Assembly (NCBI RefSeq): GCF_000962805.1
Contig: NZ_JZTW01000019.1
Coordinates: forward strand, 1-64,000
Direction: 5' to 3'
DNA: 64,000 bases
From: Pseudarthrobacter chlorophenolicus
GTDB lineage: Bacteria; Actinomycetota; Actinomycetes; Actinomycetales; Micrococcaceae
Shown: positions 25,913 to 34,352 of the stretch, piece by piece
Layout: every line of letters starts with the position of its first letter
Position numbering within the stretch: the first letter of the stretch is position 1
Notes under the pieces: generated by a model
What the model was told of the DNA's origin: nothing
The model's input: only the letters and a program-made list of their open reading frames with translations
Database searches by the model: none
Translations under genes and position numbers: made by a program

Positions 25913-28393
25913 TTACTGGTGCAGTTCCTCTGCAGCCTCGATATCGATGATCCGGTGGATGGACAGGACCCGTTCCGTGTCCTTGGCGGGGTCGAAGACA
26001 CGGACGCGTCCGCCGCTTACTGAAAGCGGAACAACGGTTTCCAAGGTGGCATTCCCCAGGCTGTCCACCACGTTCATGCTGATCCGCTGCTTGAGCCGGA
26101 TGGCGCGCTGCAGCGCCTCCAGCCCCAGCTGGGTTGCCGCTTCCGCCTCATGGCCGGCCGCACCGTGGCGGCCGTGCGGGCCGTCTTCCTGGCGCAGCAC
26201 GGCGAGTTGGGCGTCAACGTCGTCGGCTGCCGGAGCCAGGCGGGGCGCGGTATAGACGGGCCGCGGGCTTTCCTGCGGTACCGGCCCGCGCCGGAGCCGG
26301 ACGGCAGAGTCCTCCACGCCATCCACCGACGGCGAGAGGCCGAGGCCGCGCAGGATCTGCACCGCTTCGCGAGGCGGCAAAGAGGACGTTAGGACGGTGG
26401 GAGCGAGCCGGACCAGGCCGAGTGCGGCCGCCCGTGGCCCGGAGAGGAGCTCCTGCAACGCTTCCTCGTCATCGCTCTGGATGAAGCTGGCGGCCGTCCC
26501 CACCCGAATTTGCCCATGGCGGGTGGCGGTGTCCTGGATGAGGTATTCGAGCGGCTGCGGCACCGCGGTGGCGGAATGCTCGCCCAGGAATTGCAGCAGG
26601 CGGCCGGCGTCATACCCGGCGTCCAGTGCGCGCCGGACGGAGGCCTCGGAGAACCGGTAGATCGTGGCTGGTCCCTGGCCTTCGGCGTCGGCCATGGCCA
26701 GCAGCTTTTCAGCCAGGCCGGGTGCCAGGTAACCAGGTGCCACCGCTGTCAGGTCGGCCTGGAGCAGCACATGGTTCAGGGCGGCCGGCAGGTGCTGGCC
26801 CAGGAGTGTCATGGCTTCGTCGGGGTTGTCACCGGCGAAGGCGGCTCCCAGCTGGGTCAGGGCTCCGGAGCCCACCAGTCCGAGCAGCTCGGCCTCTGCG
26901 AGGACCCCGCGGATCAGTGAGCTGAAGCGCCGCGCCATCCGGGGCTGCGCCCACTCGGCGCGCTGAAGGACTGCCGCCGCGTCCAGGACCGGCGCGGCGC
27001 CGTCGGTTGCAGCCGCTTCGGTGGTCAGCTCCAGCAGGATTTCCAGGATGCGCTTGCGGATGACGGGGGCATCAGGCCGTTGCGCTTCCGCAGACAACGG
27101 GACGATGGCCCCGCCGGCACCCGACCGGTGCGCAGCCGGAACTCCAGAGGTCCCGTTGGCAGGTTGGCCCACCAGCGACGGAACGCGTTCGCTGGACAGC
27201 CAGGCATTGACCAGCCACTGCCATTGCTCCTGCCGGGGCAGCTCCAGCCACTCAAGCTGCGGTGGCTGTACCCAGGAGGACGAGTCCACGTCCAGGCGGA
27301 TCAGTCCGGCAAGGCCGCAGAGCTCCAGCAGGAGTCCCACCTGCGGCTGGCTGATCCGCAGCAGCTCACCGAGCCGCCGTGTCTCACGGACCCCGACGCC
27401 ACCGCTGCGCAGCGTGGCCAGCGGCTGGCGCTGGACGGCGTGCAGCAGTTCACCCACCAGCCGCAGGGTGTCCGAGATGGCACTCAGGGCAGCATTCCGG
27501 CGGAGGGCTGCGGTGGTGGTGCCGAGCTCCGGCACCGGCGGGGTCAGGGTGAAGTCGTTGATGATGGCGCCGCCCCGCAGGGACACCCCTACGCTGTGCG
27601 GCAGTTCCACGTGGGCGGCGTCCAGCGGGACCAGCAGCCCCCGGGCCAGCAGCCAGTCGATGGGCCCGACGTCGGCGCCCTCGGTGGTGACGGAGGCCTT
27701 GCGTTGCGCCTGGGGGACGGCACCCATGGCCCAGTTCCGGAACCGGGCGAGCAGCGCCGTCGTCCGTTCCGGGGCATGGGCGAGGATCTCCTGCACCGCT
27801 TCCGGCGAGGACGTCCAGTGCTGCAGGGCCAGTGCCGCCTCCATCGGGGTGGTGGCACCCTGGATCTCGACGCCGCTCCGGTGCAGTTCGGAGACAAGCT
27901 GTACAGCCCGTTGGGCAAACGCCGGCTGGAGCCGGACAAGTTCCGTGTAGCTGCGGCCCAGCCCCGCGGGATAGATGCCCACTACGTCCTTGAGGCAGCC
28001 GACGGGGAGGTAGAAGCGCTGGCGGTTGCCGGACGGCGTACCGTGTGGTGGATCGGCCCGGTGCACCAGGGCAAGTTCCTGCAGGCGGTCCAGGATCCGT
28101 TCCAGGACAGGAATGGTGGAGCCTGCAATCATCTTGCGCAGCGCGGGTGCGCTGGCGCTGTGCCCGGTATCGGTGTTCGTGCACAGATGGAGGGTTTCAA
28201 GGACCTGCATCTGTGGCCTGTTGAGCCGCTCCAGGGCACGCTGGACGCTGACCCTTGAGCTGGCCCGCGCCGCCAGGGCAGGGAAATCGGGCACGGCGGG
28301 GGAGAGCAGGTCCGGCCGCGCGGCGAACAATTCCCGCAGCGAGTCGTCGCTGCGGGCCGCCAGGTCCTTGCTGAGCGCGCGAATGAGGGACAT
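25913..28393 (-). CDS. Helicase-associated domain protein (XPB partner, Helicase_C_3 type)
   Basis: This 826-residue protein lacks Walker motifs, so it is not an active helicase. It starts MSLIRALSKDLAARSDDSL and has a winged-helix-like N-terminal part and long helical middle. Its C-terminal portion (about 660-826) matches the XPB/Ssl2-type C-terminal domain, ending VDSLGNATLETVVPLSVSGGRVRVFDPAKDTERVLSIHRI. In actinobacteria this family sits directly upstream of XPB, as here, and probably works with it. Start at 28393 fits the family; the frame upstream codes for nothing recognisable. Confidence 0.85.
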   Translation of the reverse strand: MSLIRALSKDLAARSDDSLRELFAARPDLLSPAVPDFPALAARASSRVSVQRALERLNRPQMQVLETLHLCTNTDTGHSASAPALRKMIAGSTIPVLERILDRLQELALVHRADPPHGTPSGNRQRFYLPVGCLKDVVGIYPAGLGRSYTELVRLQPAFAQRAVQLVSELHRSGVEIQGATTPMEAALALQHWTSSPEAVQEILAHAPERTTALLARFRNWAMGAVPQAQRKASVTTEGADVGPIDWLLARGLLVPLDAAHVELPHSVGVSLRGGAIINDFTLTPPVPELGTTTAALRRNAALSAISDTLRLVGELLHAVQRQPLATLRSGGVGVRETRRLGELLRISQPQVGLLLELCGLAGLIRLDVDSSSWVQPPQLEWLELPRQEQWQWLVNAWLSSERVPSLVGQPANGTSGVPAAHRSGAGGAIVPLSAEAQRPDAPVIRKRILEILLELTTEAAATDGAAPVLDAAAVLQRAEWAQPRMARRFSSLIRGVLAEAELLGLVGSGALTQLGAAFAGDNPDEAMTLLGQHLPAALNHVLLQADLTAVAPGYLAPGLAEKLLAMADAEGQGPATIYRFSEASVRRALDAGYDAGRLLQFLGEHSATAVPQPLEYLIQDTATRHGQIRVGTAASFIQSDDEEALQELLSGPRAAALGLVRLAPTVLTSSLPPREAVQILRGLGLSPSVDGVEDSAVRLRRGPVPQESPRPVYTAPRLAPAADDVDAQLAVLRQEDGPHGRHGAAGHEAEAATQLGLEALQRAIRLKQRISMNVVDSLGNATLETVVPLSVSGGRVRVFDPAKDTERVLSIHRIIDIEAAEELHQ

Positions 28394-28403
28394 CAGTCCA
28401 ACG

Positions 28404-28637
28404 TTACCGCTGGTCAGGTTTTCCTGCCCGGCGCCGCCCGGCAACGCTGTCGAGCACCAGGAAGAGCATGAGAACGAACGCCGCGGGCAGCCCGTACAGC
28501 GCCGTGTAGGTAACCCACGCTGGAGCCACTGACCCGGCAAAGGCAAAGGCCATGACGGCCCCCACGGCGGCGAGCGAGAGCACGGCAATGGCGGCGGCGG
28601 CAATCATGATGGGCCGCCGGTAGCGCGAGGGTGTCAT
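28404..28637 (-). CDS. Small two-helix membrane protein
   Basis: The product has 77 residues and two predicted helices (about 10-32 and 40-63) with a basic C-terminal tail (RRRAGKPDQR). It lies 10 bp upstream of the helicase-associated gene on the same strand and may be the first gene of that operon. The family is unknown. The ATG at 28637 has only a weak GCGAGGG upstream. Confidence 0.65.
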   Translation of the reverse strand: MTPSRYRRPIMIAAAAIAVLSLAAVGAVMAFAFAGSVAPAWVTYTALYGLPAAFVLMLFLVLDSVAGRRRAGKPDQR

Positions 28638-28845
28638 GGACGTAACGCTACCGCCCCTCCGGCAGCGCGCGTGAACCCCGGCGTTCAGGTCGGCATGAAG
28701 CGGGATTCGGGCGCGGGGCAGGATAACCTTGAAGGATACAGACCAACACGGTACGCAGCTGCCATACCTTAAACCCGCACAACCGGTGCGGATGCGGTGG
28801 CGGCCGGCCGTGTCTCACAACAGCAGAACGAAGAAGGTTGATTCA

Positions 28846-29229
28846 ATGCCTACCGGCAAGGTCAAGTGGTACGACAAGGACAAAGGCTTCGGGTTCCTCG
28901 CGGGCGAGGACGGCCAGGAAGTCTTCCTGCCCAAATCGTCGCTGCCCGAGGGCGTGACGGAACTCAAAGCCGGCACCCGTGTGGAGTTCGGCGTGGCCGA
29001 CGGCCGCAAGGGTGCCCAGGCCTTGGGCCTGCGCGTCCTCGACAAGACTCCCTCCATCGCCAAGGCCAAACGGCCCAGTGCCCGCGATCTTGCGCCCCTG
29101 GTCCAGGACCTGGTGACTGTCCTCGACAATCTCTCGGGCACCCTGTCCAACGGCAAGTACCCGGACGGCAACAAGGGCAAGGCCATTGCCGCTGCCCTGC
29201 GTAAGGTTGCCGACGAGCTGGACGTTTAG
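28846..29229 (+). CDS. Cold-shock domain protein with C-terminal extension
   Basis: The protein has 127 residues. Residues 1-66 are a cold-shock domain (GKVKWYDKDKGFGFLAGEDGQ then EVFLPKSSL); a 60-residue helical tail follows (ARDLAPLVQDLVTVLDNLSGTLSNG... AIAAALRKVADELDV). The second RNA motif is EVFLPKSS rather than DVFVHxS, so the usual aromatic and His positions are changed. The longer actinobacterial type commonly precedes DUF3027 genes, as here (6 bp apart). AAGAAGG precedes the ATG. An RNA-chaperone role is inferred. Confidence 0.9.
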   Translation: MPTGKVKWYDKDKGFGFLAGEDGQEVFLPKSSLPEGVTELKAGTRVEFGVADGRKGAQALGLRVLDKTPSIAKAKRPSARDLAPLVQDLVTVLDNLSGTLSNGKYPDGNKGKAIAAALRKVADELDV

Positions 29230-29235
29230 GCAGCA

Positions 29236-29844
29236 ATGAATCCGGAAGCTGAACAGCCCGACGCAGGAATGCAGGCCTCGGAGACAGCCGCTGTGCACCA
29301 GGCGGCTGCTTCGGAGCGCACCGCCGTCTCCCGTTCCGGCGCGGCCGTTAAGGCGGCTCCCCAACGCAAGGCCGGCGTGCCGGTGTGGCGGACAGGGAAG
29401 CCCGACGCATTCCTGGCCGCCGCCGTCGACGTTGCCAGAAGCGCCCTCGAGGGAATCACTTCGGCGTCTGATATCGGTCCACACCTGGCTGCCAAGAGCG
29501 AAGGTGATCGCCTGGTGACGCACCTCTTCGAATCCAGGCTGCCGGGCTACTCGGGCTGGCAGTGGTATGCCGTCCTCACCCGTAACTCCCGGTCCAAGCT
29601 GGTGACAGTCAACGAACTGGGCCTGTTGCCCTCGGAAGACTCGATCCTGGCCCCGGAATGGGTGCCGTGGGCTGAGCGGGTACGGCCCGAGGACGCCCGG
29701 GACGAAGAGCACGAGCAGGAGCGCCCGGCCCCCGACGCCCAAGCCGCCGGAGAACCAGAAGCGGAACAGGAGCCGGAAGAGGCAGGGTCTTCACGGCAGG
29801 CCGGGTCTTCGGACGCGGGCCAGGCGGATGGCGAGCAGGGCTAA
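29236..29844 (+). CDS. DUF3027 domain protein
   Basis: The 202-residue protein has a variable Ala/Glu-rich N-terminus (1-45), then the conserved DUF3027 core: VPVWRTGKPDAFLAAAVDVARSALEGI, ASDIGPHLAAKSEGDRLVTHLFES, LPGYSGWQWYAVLTRNSRSKLVTVNELGLLP, APEWVPWAERVRPED. A Glu/Gln/Ala-rich acidic tail follows. The function of the family is unknown. It lies 6 bp after the cold-shock gene and is surely co-transcribed; the pairing is conserved in actinobacteria and suggests a shared RNA-related task. Confidence 0.87.
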   Translation: MNPEAEQPDAGMQASETAAVHQAAASERTAVSRSGAAVKAAPQRKAGVPVWRTGKPDAFLAAAVDVARSALEGITSASDIGPHLAAKSEGDRLVTHLFESRLPGYSGWQWYAVLTRNSRSKLVTVNELGLLPSEDSILAPEWVPWAERVRPEDARDEEHEQERPAPDAQAAGEPEAEQEPEEAGSSRQAGSSDAGQADGEQG

Positions 29845-29889
29845 CCCGCCCCCCCGGGCAGTGGTTGCCTTGAGCTAACCAACAGCAAA

Positions 29890-29922
29890 CGGCGCCGTCC
29901 GGGGTAAACCCGGGCGGCGCCG
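29890..29922. terminator. GC-rich hairpin between convergent DUF3027 and serC genes
   Basis: A 14-bp stem with one G-T step (29890-29903 with 29909-29922) closes a 5-base loop. There is no T-run, but the position between converging genes favours a terminator or transcript-end role. Confidence 0.65.
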
Positions 29923-29961
29923 TCGTATGTTCAATCGCGGGGCTTGGCCGACGGCGGGACG

Positions 29962-31092
29962 CTACTTGCGCAGCTCGCCCACCACGTAGTCGATGCTGGC
30001 CAGCAGGGCCGAAACATCCTCGGGGTCGATGGCAACGAAGGTGGCGATCCGGAGCTGGTTGCGGCCCAGCTTGCGGTAAGGCTCCGTGTCCACGATGCCG
30101 TTGGCGCGCAGGACCTTGGCTACCGCGGCGGCATCCACAGAGTCGTCGAAGTCGATGGTGGCAATGACGTTCGAGCGCTCGTCCGGGTTGGTGACGAACG
30201 GCGTCGCGTATTCAGATGCCTCGGCCCAGGTGTAGATGCGGTCGGCGGAGTCGGCGGTGCGTCCTGCTGCGAAGTCCAGGCCGCCGTTGGAGTTCAGCCA
30301 CTGGACCTGTGCATCCAGCGTCACCAGCGTGGACAGCGACGGGGTGTTGTAGGTCTGGTTCAGCTTCGAGTTGTCGATGGCGGTCTGAAGGTCCAGGAAA
30401 TCCGGAATCCAGCGGCCGCTGGCCTTGATCCGAGCGGCGCGTTCCAGGGCGGCGGGGGAGAACAGGCCAAGCCACAGGCCGCCGTCGGAGGCAAAGTTCT
30501 TCTGCGGGGCGAAGTAGTAGACATCGCTTTCGGCAACATCGACGTCCAGGCCGCCGGCGGCCGAGGTTGCATCGACCAGGACCAGTGCGCCCTCGTCGGC
30601 ACCCGCCACGCGCTGCACCGGAGCGGAGACGCCGGTGGAGGTTTCGTTCTGCGGCCACGCGTAAACGTCGACGCCGGCCTCGGCCCGGGCTGCCGGGCGG
30701 GTGCCCGGTTCCGACGTGATGATGGAGGATGCATCCAGGAAAGGTGCCTTGTTGGTGGCGGCGGCGAACTTCGACCCGAACTCACCGAACGACAGGTGTT
30801 GGGCTTTCGTCTCCACGAGGCCAAAGGAGGCAACATCCCAGAACGCGGTGGAGCCGCCGACGCCGAGGACAACCTCGTAACCCTCGGGTGCGCGGAAGAA
30901 CTGGCTGAGGCCCTCGCGGACCGACCCCACAAGGTTCTTGACGGGGGCCTGCCGGTGTGACGTGCCCAGGATGGTCTTCGACGCCGCAGAGAGTGCATCG
31001 ATCTGTTCCGGCCTGACCTTGGATGGCCCGGCTCCGAACCGTCCGTCCCGGGGCAGGAGGTCGGCGGGAATAGTGATGCTGGTTTCGCTCAC
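29962..31092 (-). CDS. serC: Phosphoserine aminotransferase
   Basis: This PLP enzyme transfers the amino group of glutamate to 3-phosphohydroxypyruvate, the second step of serine synthesis. The 376 residues fit the actinobacterial SerC subgroup. Visible features are the FGAGPSKVR start, GTSHRQAPVKNLVGSVREGL, GVGGSTAFWD, VLVDATSAAGGLDVD, and YYFAPQKNFASDGGLWLG, where the Lys in PQKNF should hold PLP. The GTG at 31092 follows GGAG at six bases. It stands alone, divergent from the DtxR-type regulator. Confidence 0.95.
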   Translation of the reverse strand: MSETSITIPADLLPRDGRFGAGPSKVRPEQIDALSAASKTILGTSHRQAPVKNLVGSVREGLSQFFRAPEGYEVVLGVGGSTAFWDVASFGLVETKAQHLSFGEFGSKFAAATNKAPFLDASSIITSEPGTRPAARAEAGVDVYAWPQNETSTGVSAPVQRVAGADEGALVLVDATSAAGGLDVDVAESDVYYFAPQKNFASDGGLWLGLFSPAALERAARIKASGRWIPDFLDLQTAIDNSKLNQTYNTPSLSTLVTLDAQVQWLNSNGGLDFAAGRTADSADRIYTWAEASEYATPFVTNPDERSNVIATIDFDDSVDAAAVAKVLRANGIVDTEPYRKLGRNQLRIATFVAIDPEDVSALLASIDYVVGELRK

Positions 31093-31285
31093 GGGTGCTC
31101 CAATGTCGGCGGGGAGGTGGCTTTGGCCGGTCGGGCGGATAACGCCGCCCGACAGTCGGCAGTGACTGCAACGCAGGCCTTTCCCATTCTGCCTGAACAG
31201 GCGTAGGCGCGGGAGCCGGAGCCGCCAAAGTCCAAACATTGAGACACTGAAACATGGAACCTGCAACTATTCGGACAAAGTCAAA

Positions 31286-31304
31286 ATAGGCTAAGCTTGC
31301 CTCC
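31286..31304 (+). promoter_or_regulatory. Iron-box-like palindrome upstream of the DtxR-type gene
   Basis: The sequence around AGGCTAAGCTTGCCT matches the DtxR/IdeR 19-mer consensus at 13 of 19 positions and is an imperfect inverted repeat. It contains TAGGCT, the same -10-like string found in the iron box at 9251. It may give autoregulation of the regulator, but the match is weaker than at 9251. Confidence 0.4.
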
Positions 31305-31388
31305 GGACTATGTCGCGCGCCGCATGGCGGGACTGTGCAGGACAACGCGGAACAACGCAGGGTATTTGCGCTCGAGGAGCTGAGCTGG

Positions 31389-32084
31389 ATGACGGATCTG
31401 ATCGACACTACGGAGATGTACCTTCGGACCATCCTGGAGCTGGAGGAAGAAAACATCGTTGCCCTGAGGGCCCGTATTGCCGAGCGGTTGCGCCACTCTG
31501 GCCCCACTGTGTCCCAGACCATCGGCCGGATGGAGCGTGACGGCCTGGTGGTGGTGTCCGGCGACCGCCACCTGGAGCTCACCGAGGTCGGCCGCAAGCG
31601 TGCAACGGAAGTAATGCGCAAGCACCGCCTTGCCGAACGGCTCCTGGCCGACGTCATCGGCCTGGACTGGGCCTACGTCCACGACGAAGCCTGCCGCTGG
31701 GAGCATGTGATGAGCGAGCGCGTTGAGCGCCGGATCTACGAACTGCTGGACCACCCCACCGAATCGCCCTACGGTAATCCGATTCCCGGACTGGCCGCAC
31801 TGGGTGGACACCCGGAGCAGCCGTCCGCCGACGGTGCGGTCAGCCTCCTTGAGGCCATGAAGACCTACGGCCTTGCCTCTGCCGTAACCATCAGCCGGTT
31901 GGCCGAACCCATCCAGGTGGAACCCGAGCTCCTGTCCCAGCTCGACGAAGGCGGCATCCGCCCCGGAGCGGCCGTATCGCTGGAGCGTGTAGGGGACTAC
32001 ATTTCGGTCCGTGTTCCCGGCATCGAAGGCGCACTGGAACTGCCTCCTGAAGTGGCTGCCCACGTATTCGTAGCCGTTAGCTGA
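31389..32084 (+). CDS. Iron-dependent transcriptional repressor, DtxR/IdeR family
   Basis: This 231-residue regulator binds iron-box operators when loaded with Fe(II). The domains are a winged helix (1-70), a dimerisation and metal-binding domain (71-140), and an SH3-like C-terminal domain (about 155-231). With the ATG at 31389, all known DtxR metal ligands fall at the canonical numbers: Met10, His79, Glu83, His98, Cys102, Glu105, His106. Cys102 points to iron rather than manganese sensing. That numbering and GAGGAG upstream favour this start over the earlier in-frame ATG at 31335. A likely target is the SIP gene at 9251. Confidence 0.94.
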   Translation: MTDLIDTTEMYLRTILELEEENIVALRARIAERLRHSGPTVSQTIGRMERDGLVVVSGDRHLELTEVGRKRATEVMRKHRLAERLLADVIGLDWAYVHDEACRWEHVMSERVERRIYELLDHPTESPYGNPIPGLAALGGHPEQPSADGAVSLLEAMKTYGLASAVTISRLAEPIQVEPELLSQLDEGGIRPGAAVSLERVGDYISVRVPGIEGALELPPEVAAHVFVAVS

Positions 32085-32141
32085 TACGGTAAACGCCCCG
32101 CTTTTACCCCGTGGGAGCTGGGTCACGCAAAAATAACGGAA

Positions 32142-32171
32142 TTGTTACTAAGGGCCTTAAGCACCTATAGT
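32142..32171 (+). promoter_or_regulatory. Promoter for the first c-di-AMP riboswitch / M23 gene
   Basis: TTGTTA (32142-32147) and TATAGT (32166-32171) are 18 bases apart, placing the transcript start near 32178. The riboswitch begins about 30 bases further on. Confidence 0.65.
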
Positions 32172-32206
32172 TGAACGAAAGCGTTGATACTTAAGCGTTA
32201 CCTGAT

Positions 32207-32440
32207 CTGGAGCCGAGCTCTGCCAGCGGATCGGGAGCATCAAGTCACAACTGGCAGAGGCGGGGGAACCACAACTGGCAGCGGGGGACTGCCTTGGGGT
32301 GAAGTCCGTCAGCAGCAAGCCTCTTCCAGTGAAGGAACCTTCCGGGGAATTCTCTGTGCCGCAGCTTGCTTACGGCGGACCGGGTCTGTGAACTCTCTGA
32401 CCCGAATCCGACAGCTAACTTCGCAGGCTATCCAGAGAGG
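32207..32440 (+). promoter_or_regulatory. ydaO-type cyclic di-AMP riboswitch, copy 1
   Basis: Conserved ydaO signatures appear in order: CTCTGCCA...TGGCAGAG stem, GCGGGGGAACCA (32260-32271), TTGGGGTGAA (32294-32303), and the 3' module CCGAATCCGACAGCTAAC then TTCGCAGGC (to 32428). P1 can form between CTGGAGCC (32207-32214) and GGCTATCCAG (32426-32435). A second stem, CTCTCTG (32393-32399) with CAGAGAG (32433-32439), overlaps the P1 strand and covers the GAGAGG ribosome site of the next gene. The class is confident; the switching mechanism is inferred. Confidence 0.9.
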
Positions 32441-32448
32441 AACCCTTC

Positions 32449-33285
32449 TTGACCATGCAGACCCCCCGGGGCCGCCGACGCGCGGCGGGCCCCGCTGCTA
32501 CGCCGCGTGCTCTCGAAGCCGTCCAGGCTGCTGAGACCCCGCGCCCCCGCGATCTCCACCGTGATGCGCGCCGCCGTCGGGGTCCATTCCGCCAGATAAC
32601 GGAATTTGCCTCGGCCAGCGGCATTGGCCAAAAGGCCGGCATAGCACTTGCCGCCACCGGCCTGGTGCTCACCGTGACCGTCCCCGTCACCAGTCCCGTC
32701 ATGGCCACCGACGCCAGCGGAACCGGTGCGGTTGCCGCCTCATCGGTAACGCCGCAGCCCGCAATTTCCGCGGAAGCAGGCGCCCAGATCGACTTCAGCC
32801 GCTCTGCCGTCGTTACCCAGGCGGACCCTGACGGCAAGCTCAAACAGTTGCTCAGCGCCCAGTCCGCAGGATCGGTCTCCCGTGCTGCGTCGGCCGGTAC
32901 CCTGGGAGCCCCGCTGGCCACCATGGCCACCGCATCGCCATTCGGCTACCGCGTCAGCCCCATCACGGGCGGCACCGGCGACTTCCACCGCGGGCAGGAC
33001 TACGTTGCCCAGTGCGGTACCTCCGTGATGGCTGCCGCCACCGGAACCGTGACCTTTGTGGGCTGGCACCAGTACGGCGGCGGCAACAGGGTGGTGGTGG
33101 ACCACGGTAACGGCCTGGAGACCACCTATAACCACCTGTCATCGTTCAACGTGACCGAGGGCCAAACCGTCTCCCGGGGCGACGTCATAGCCCTGAGTGG
33201 GACCACCGGTGCCTCCACGGGCTGCCACCTCCACTTCGAAGTCCAGGTCAACGGCGAGGTCGTCGACCCCACCGGTTGGCTTTAG
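32449..33285 (+). CDS. Secreted M23 (LytM-type) peptidoglycan endopeptidase
   Basis: The 278-residue protein has a long basic N-terminus, an export helix (about 62-84; AGIALAATGLVLTVTVPV), a linker, and a C-terminal M23 domain (about 165-278). The zinc and catalytic residues are visible in FHRGQDYVAQCGT (His, Asp) and CHLHFEVQVNG (HxH); VVVDHGNGLETTYNHLSS lies between. It should cut peptide bonds in peptidoglycan cross-bridges. The TTG at 32449 is preferred because GAGAGG lies eight bases upstream; an ATG two codons later is possible. A c-di-AMP riboswitch controls it. Confidence 0.9.
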   Translation: MTMQTPRGRRRAAGPAATPRALEAVQAAETPRPRDLHRDARRRRGPFRQITEFASASGIGQKAGIALAATGLVLTVTVPVTSPVMATDASGTGAVAASSVTPQPAISAEAGAQIDFSRSAVVTQADPDGKLKQLLSAQSAGSVSRAASAGTLGAPLATMATASPFGYRVSPITGGTGDFHRGQDYVAQCGTSVMAAATGTVTFVGWHQYGGGNRVVVDHGNGLETTYNHLSSFNVTEGQTVSRGDVIALSGTTGASTGCHLHFEVQVNGEVVDPTGWL

Positions 33286-33334
33286 TCAAATGATGGTGGA
33301 CTCTCGAATGACCGTGACCCGCCGTGACCTGAAT

Positions 33335-33363
33335 GTGACATTCAAACAAAACTGCTGTACCGT
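33335..33363 (+). promoter_or_regulatory. Promoter for the second c-di-AMP riboswitch / NlpC gene
   Basis: GTGACA (33335-33340) and TACCGT (33358-33363) are 17 bases apart. The start would fall near 33370, exactly where a perfect hairpin begins. Confidence 0.6.
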
Positions 33364-33370
33364 CTAACTC

Positions 33371-33395
33371 GCGTCAACTTTTCCGAAGTTGACGC
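33371..33395 (+). other. 5'-end hairpin of the NlpC transcript
   Basis: GCGTCAACTT (33371-33380) and AAGTTGACGC (33386-33395) form a perfect 10-bp stem with a TTCCG loop. With the predicted start at about 33370, the hairpin sits at the extreme 5' end of the RNA, a place where stems protect messages from decay. Confidence 0.6.
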
Positions 33396-33403
33396 TCTTG
33401 AGT

Positions 33404-33591
33404 GGATTGCCTAACTCTGCCACCGCTCAAGGTCCGTTCGCATTTCATCGTCTGGCAGGGGCGGGGGAACCAATTTTGGCCTTCATGTTTCGAAGGCCTT
33501 GGGGTTAAGTCACGAAAGCTTCCTTGGAAGCCGTGTGGCCGGGTGACTCCCATCCGAATCCGACAGCTCACCTCGCAGGCATTGGGAGAGG
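33404..33591 (+). promoter_or_regulatory. ydaO-type cyclic di-AMP riboswitch, copy 2
   Basis: It carries the same signatures as copy 1: CTCTGCCA, GGCAGG then GCGGGGGAACCA (33461-33472), TTGGGGTTAA (33499-33508), and CCGAATCCGACAGCTCAC then CTCGCAGGC (to 33580). TTGCC (33407-33411) and GGCA (33578-33581) can close P1. CTCCCA (33547-33552) pairs with TGGGAG (33583-33588), covering the GGGAGAGG ribosome site. Sequence of this stem differs from copy 1 but its pairing is kept. Confidence 0.9.
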
Positions 33592-33599
33592 CTACCTTC

Positions 33600-34352
33600 G
33601 TGTCTTCACGCCATAATGCTGCGCGCCACCGTGCGCAAACGGTTCGCACCAACCCTTTGGGCGCCGTGTCCAAGGCTGTTAGTGCCAATGCCGGGACAGT
33701 GGGTCGCCAGGCTGCAGTAGTTGCAGCTGCATCGGGCCTCGTCCTTGGTATGGGCCTGCCGGCCGTCGCGGACACTACCGCGGGTGTCTCGGCATCCACT
33801 GAGTCGGGTTCGGCCCAGACCGCCCTCGCCGTCACCGCGGCACCCACCGCCACCGTTTCCTTCGAGCGCCCGGTCATCAAGACCACTGCTGCTCCGAAGC
33901 CGGAGCCGGTACGCACCCAGTCCACCGCATCAGCAGCACGGGATGCCGGCAATGCCGTCACCGCAGCCGCTGACTCCACCGAAGCTGCTTCCGAGAAGCT
34001 CGCGGAGACTGTTTCTTCCGCCGCCACCTCAGGTATCGCAGCTATTGCGTACACCGGCATCGGCCACCCGTACGTGTGGGGCGGCACCAGCCCCAACGGC
34101 TGGGACTGCTCCGGATTCACCCAGTGGGTTTACGCCCAGGCCGGCATCAGCATCCCGCGCGTCAATGCCTGGAACGCCATGAAGCCCACCTCCACTCCTC
34201 AGCCTGGCGACCTCGTCATGCAGAACGGCGGAGCGCACGTTGGCATCTACGTTGGCAACGGCATGATGATCAGCGCCCTCAACCCGTCCCAGGGCACCCT
34301 TCTTCACGCGGTTGCCGCTACCGGAACCTCCTCGTTCTACACCATGAACTAG
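33600..34352 (+). CDS. Secreted NlpC/P60 peptidoglycan endopeptidase
   Basis: The 250-residue protein has an N-terminal export region (basic RHNAARHRAQ, then a hydrophobic stretch AAVVAAASGLVLGMGLPAVA), a Ser/Thr/Ala-rich linker, and an NlpC/P60 domain (about 140-250). The catalytic Cys is in GWDCSGFTQWVY and the His in GGAHVGIYVGNG. It should cleave D-Glu to diamino-acid linkages. The GTG start at 33600 has GGGAGAGG eight bases upstream, mirroring the M23 gene; upstream in-frame codons fall inside the riboswitch. The terminator overlaps the stop codon. Confidence 0.92.
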   Translation: MSSRHNAARHRAQTVRTNPLGAVSKAVSANAGTVGRQAAVVAAASGLVLGMGLPAVADTTAGVSASTESGSAQTALAVTAAPTATVSFERPVIKTTAAPKPEPVRTQSTASAARDAGNAVTAAADSTEAASEKLAETVSSAATSGIAAIAYTGIGHPYVWGGTSPNGWDCSGFTQWVYAQAGISIPRVNAWNAMKPTSTPQPGDLVMQNGGAHVGIYVGNGMMISALNPSQGTLLHAVAATGTSSFYTMN

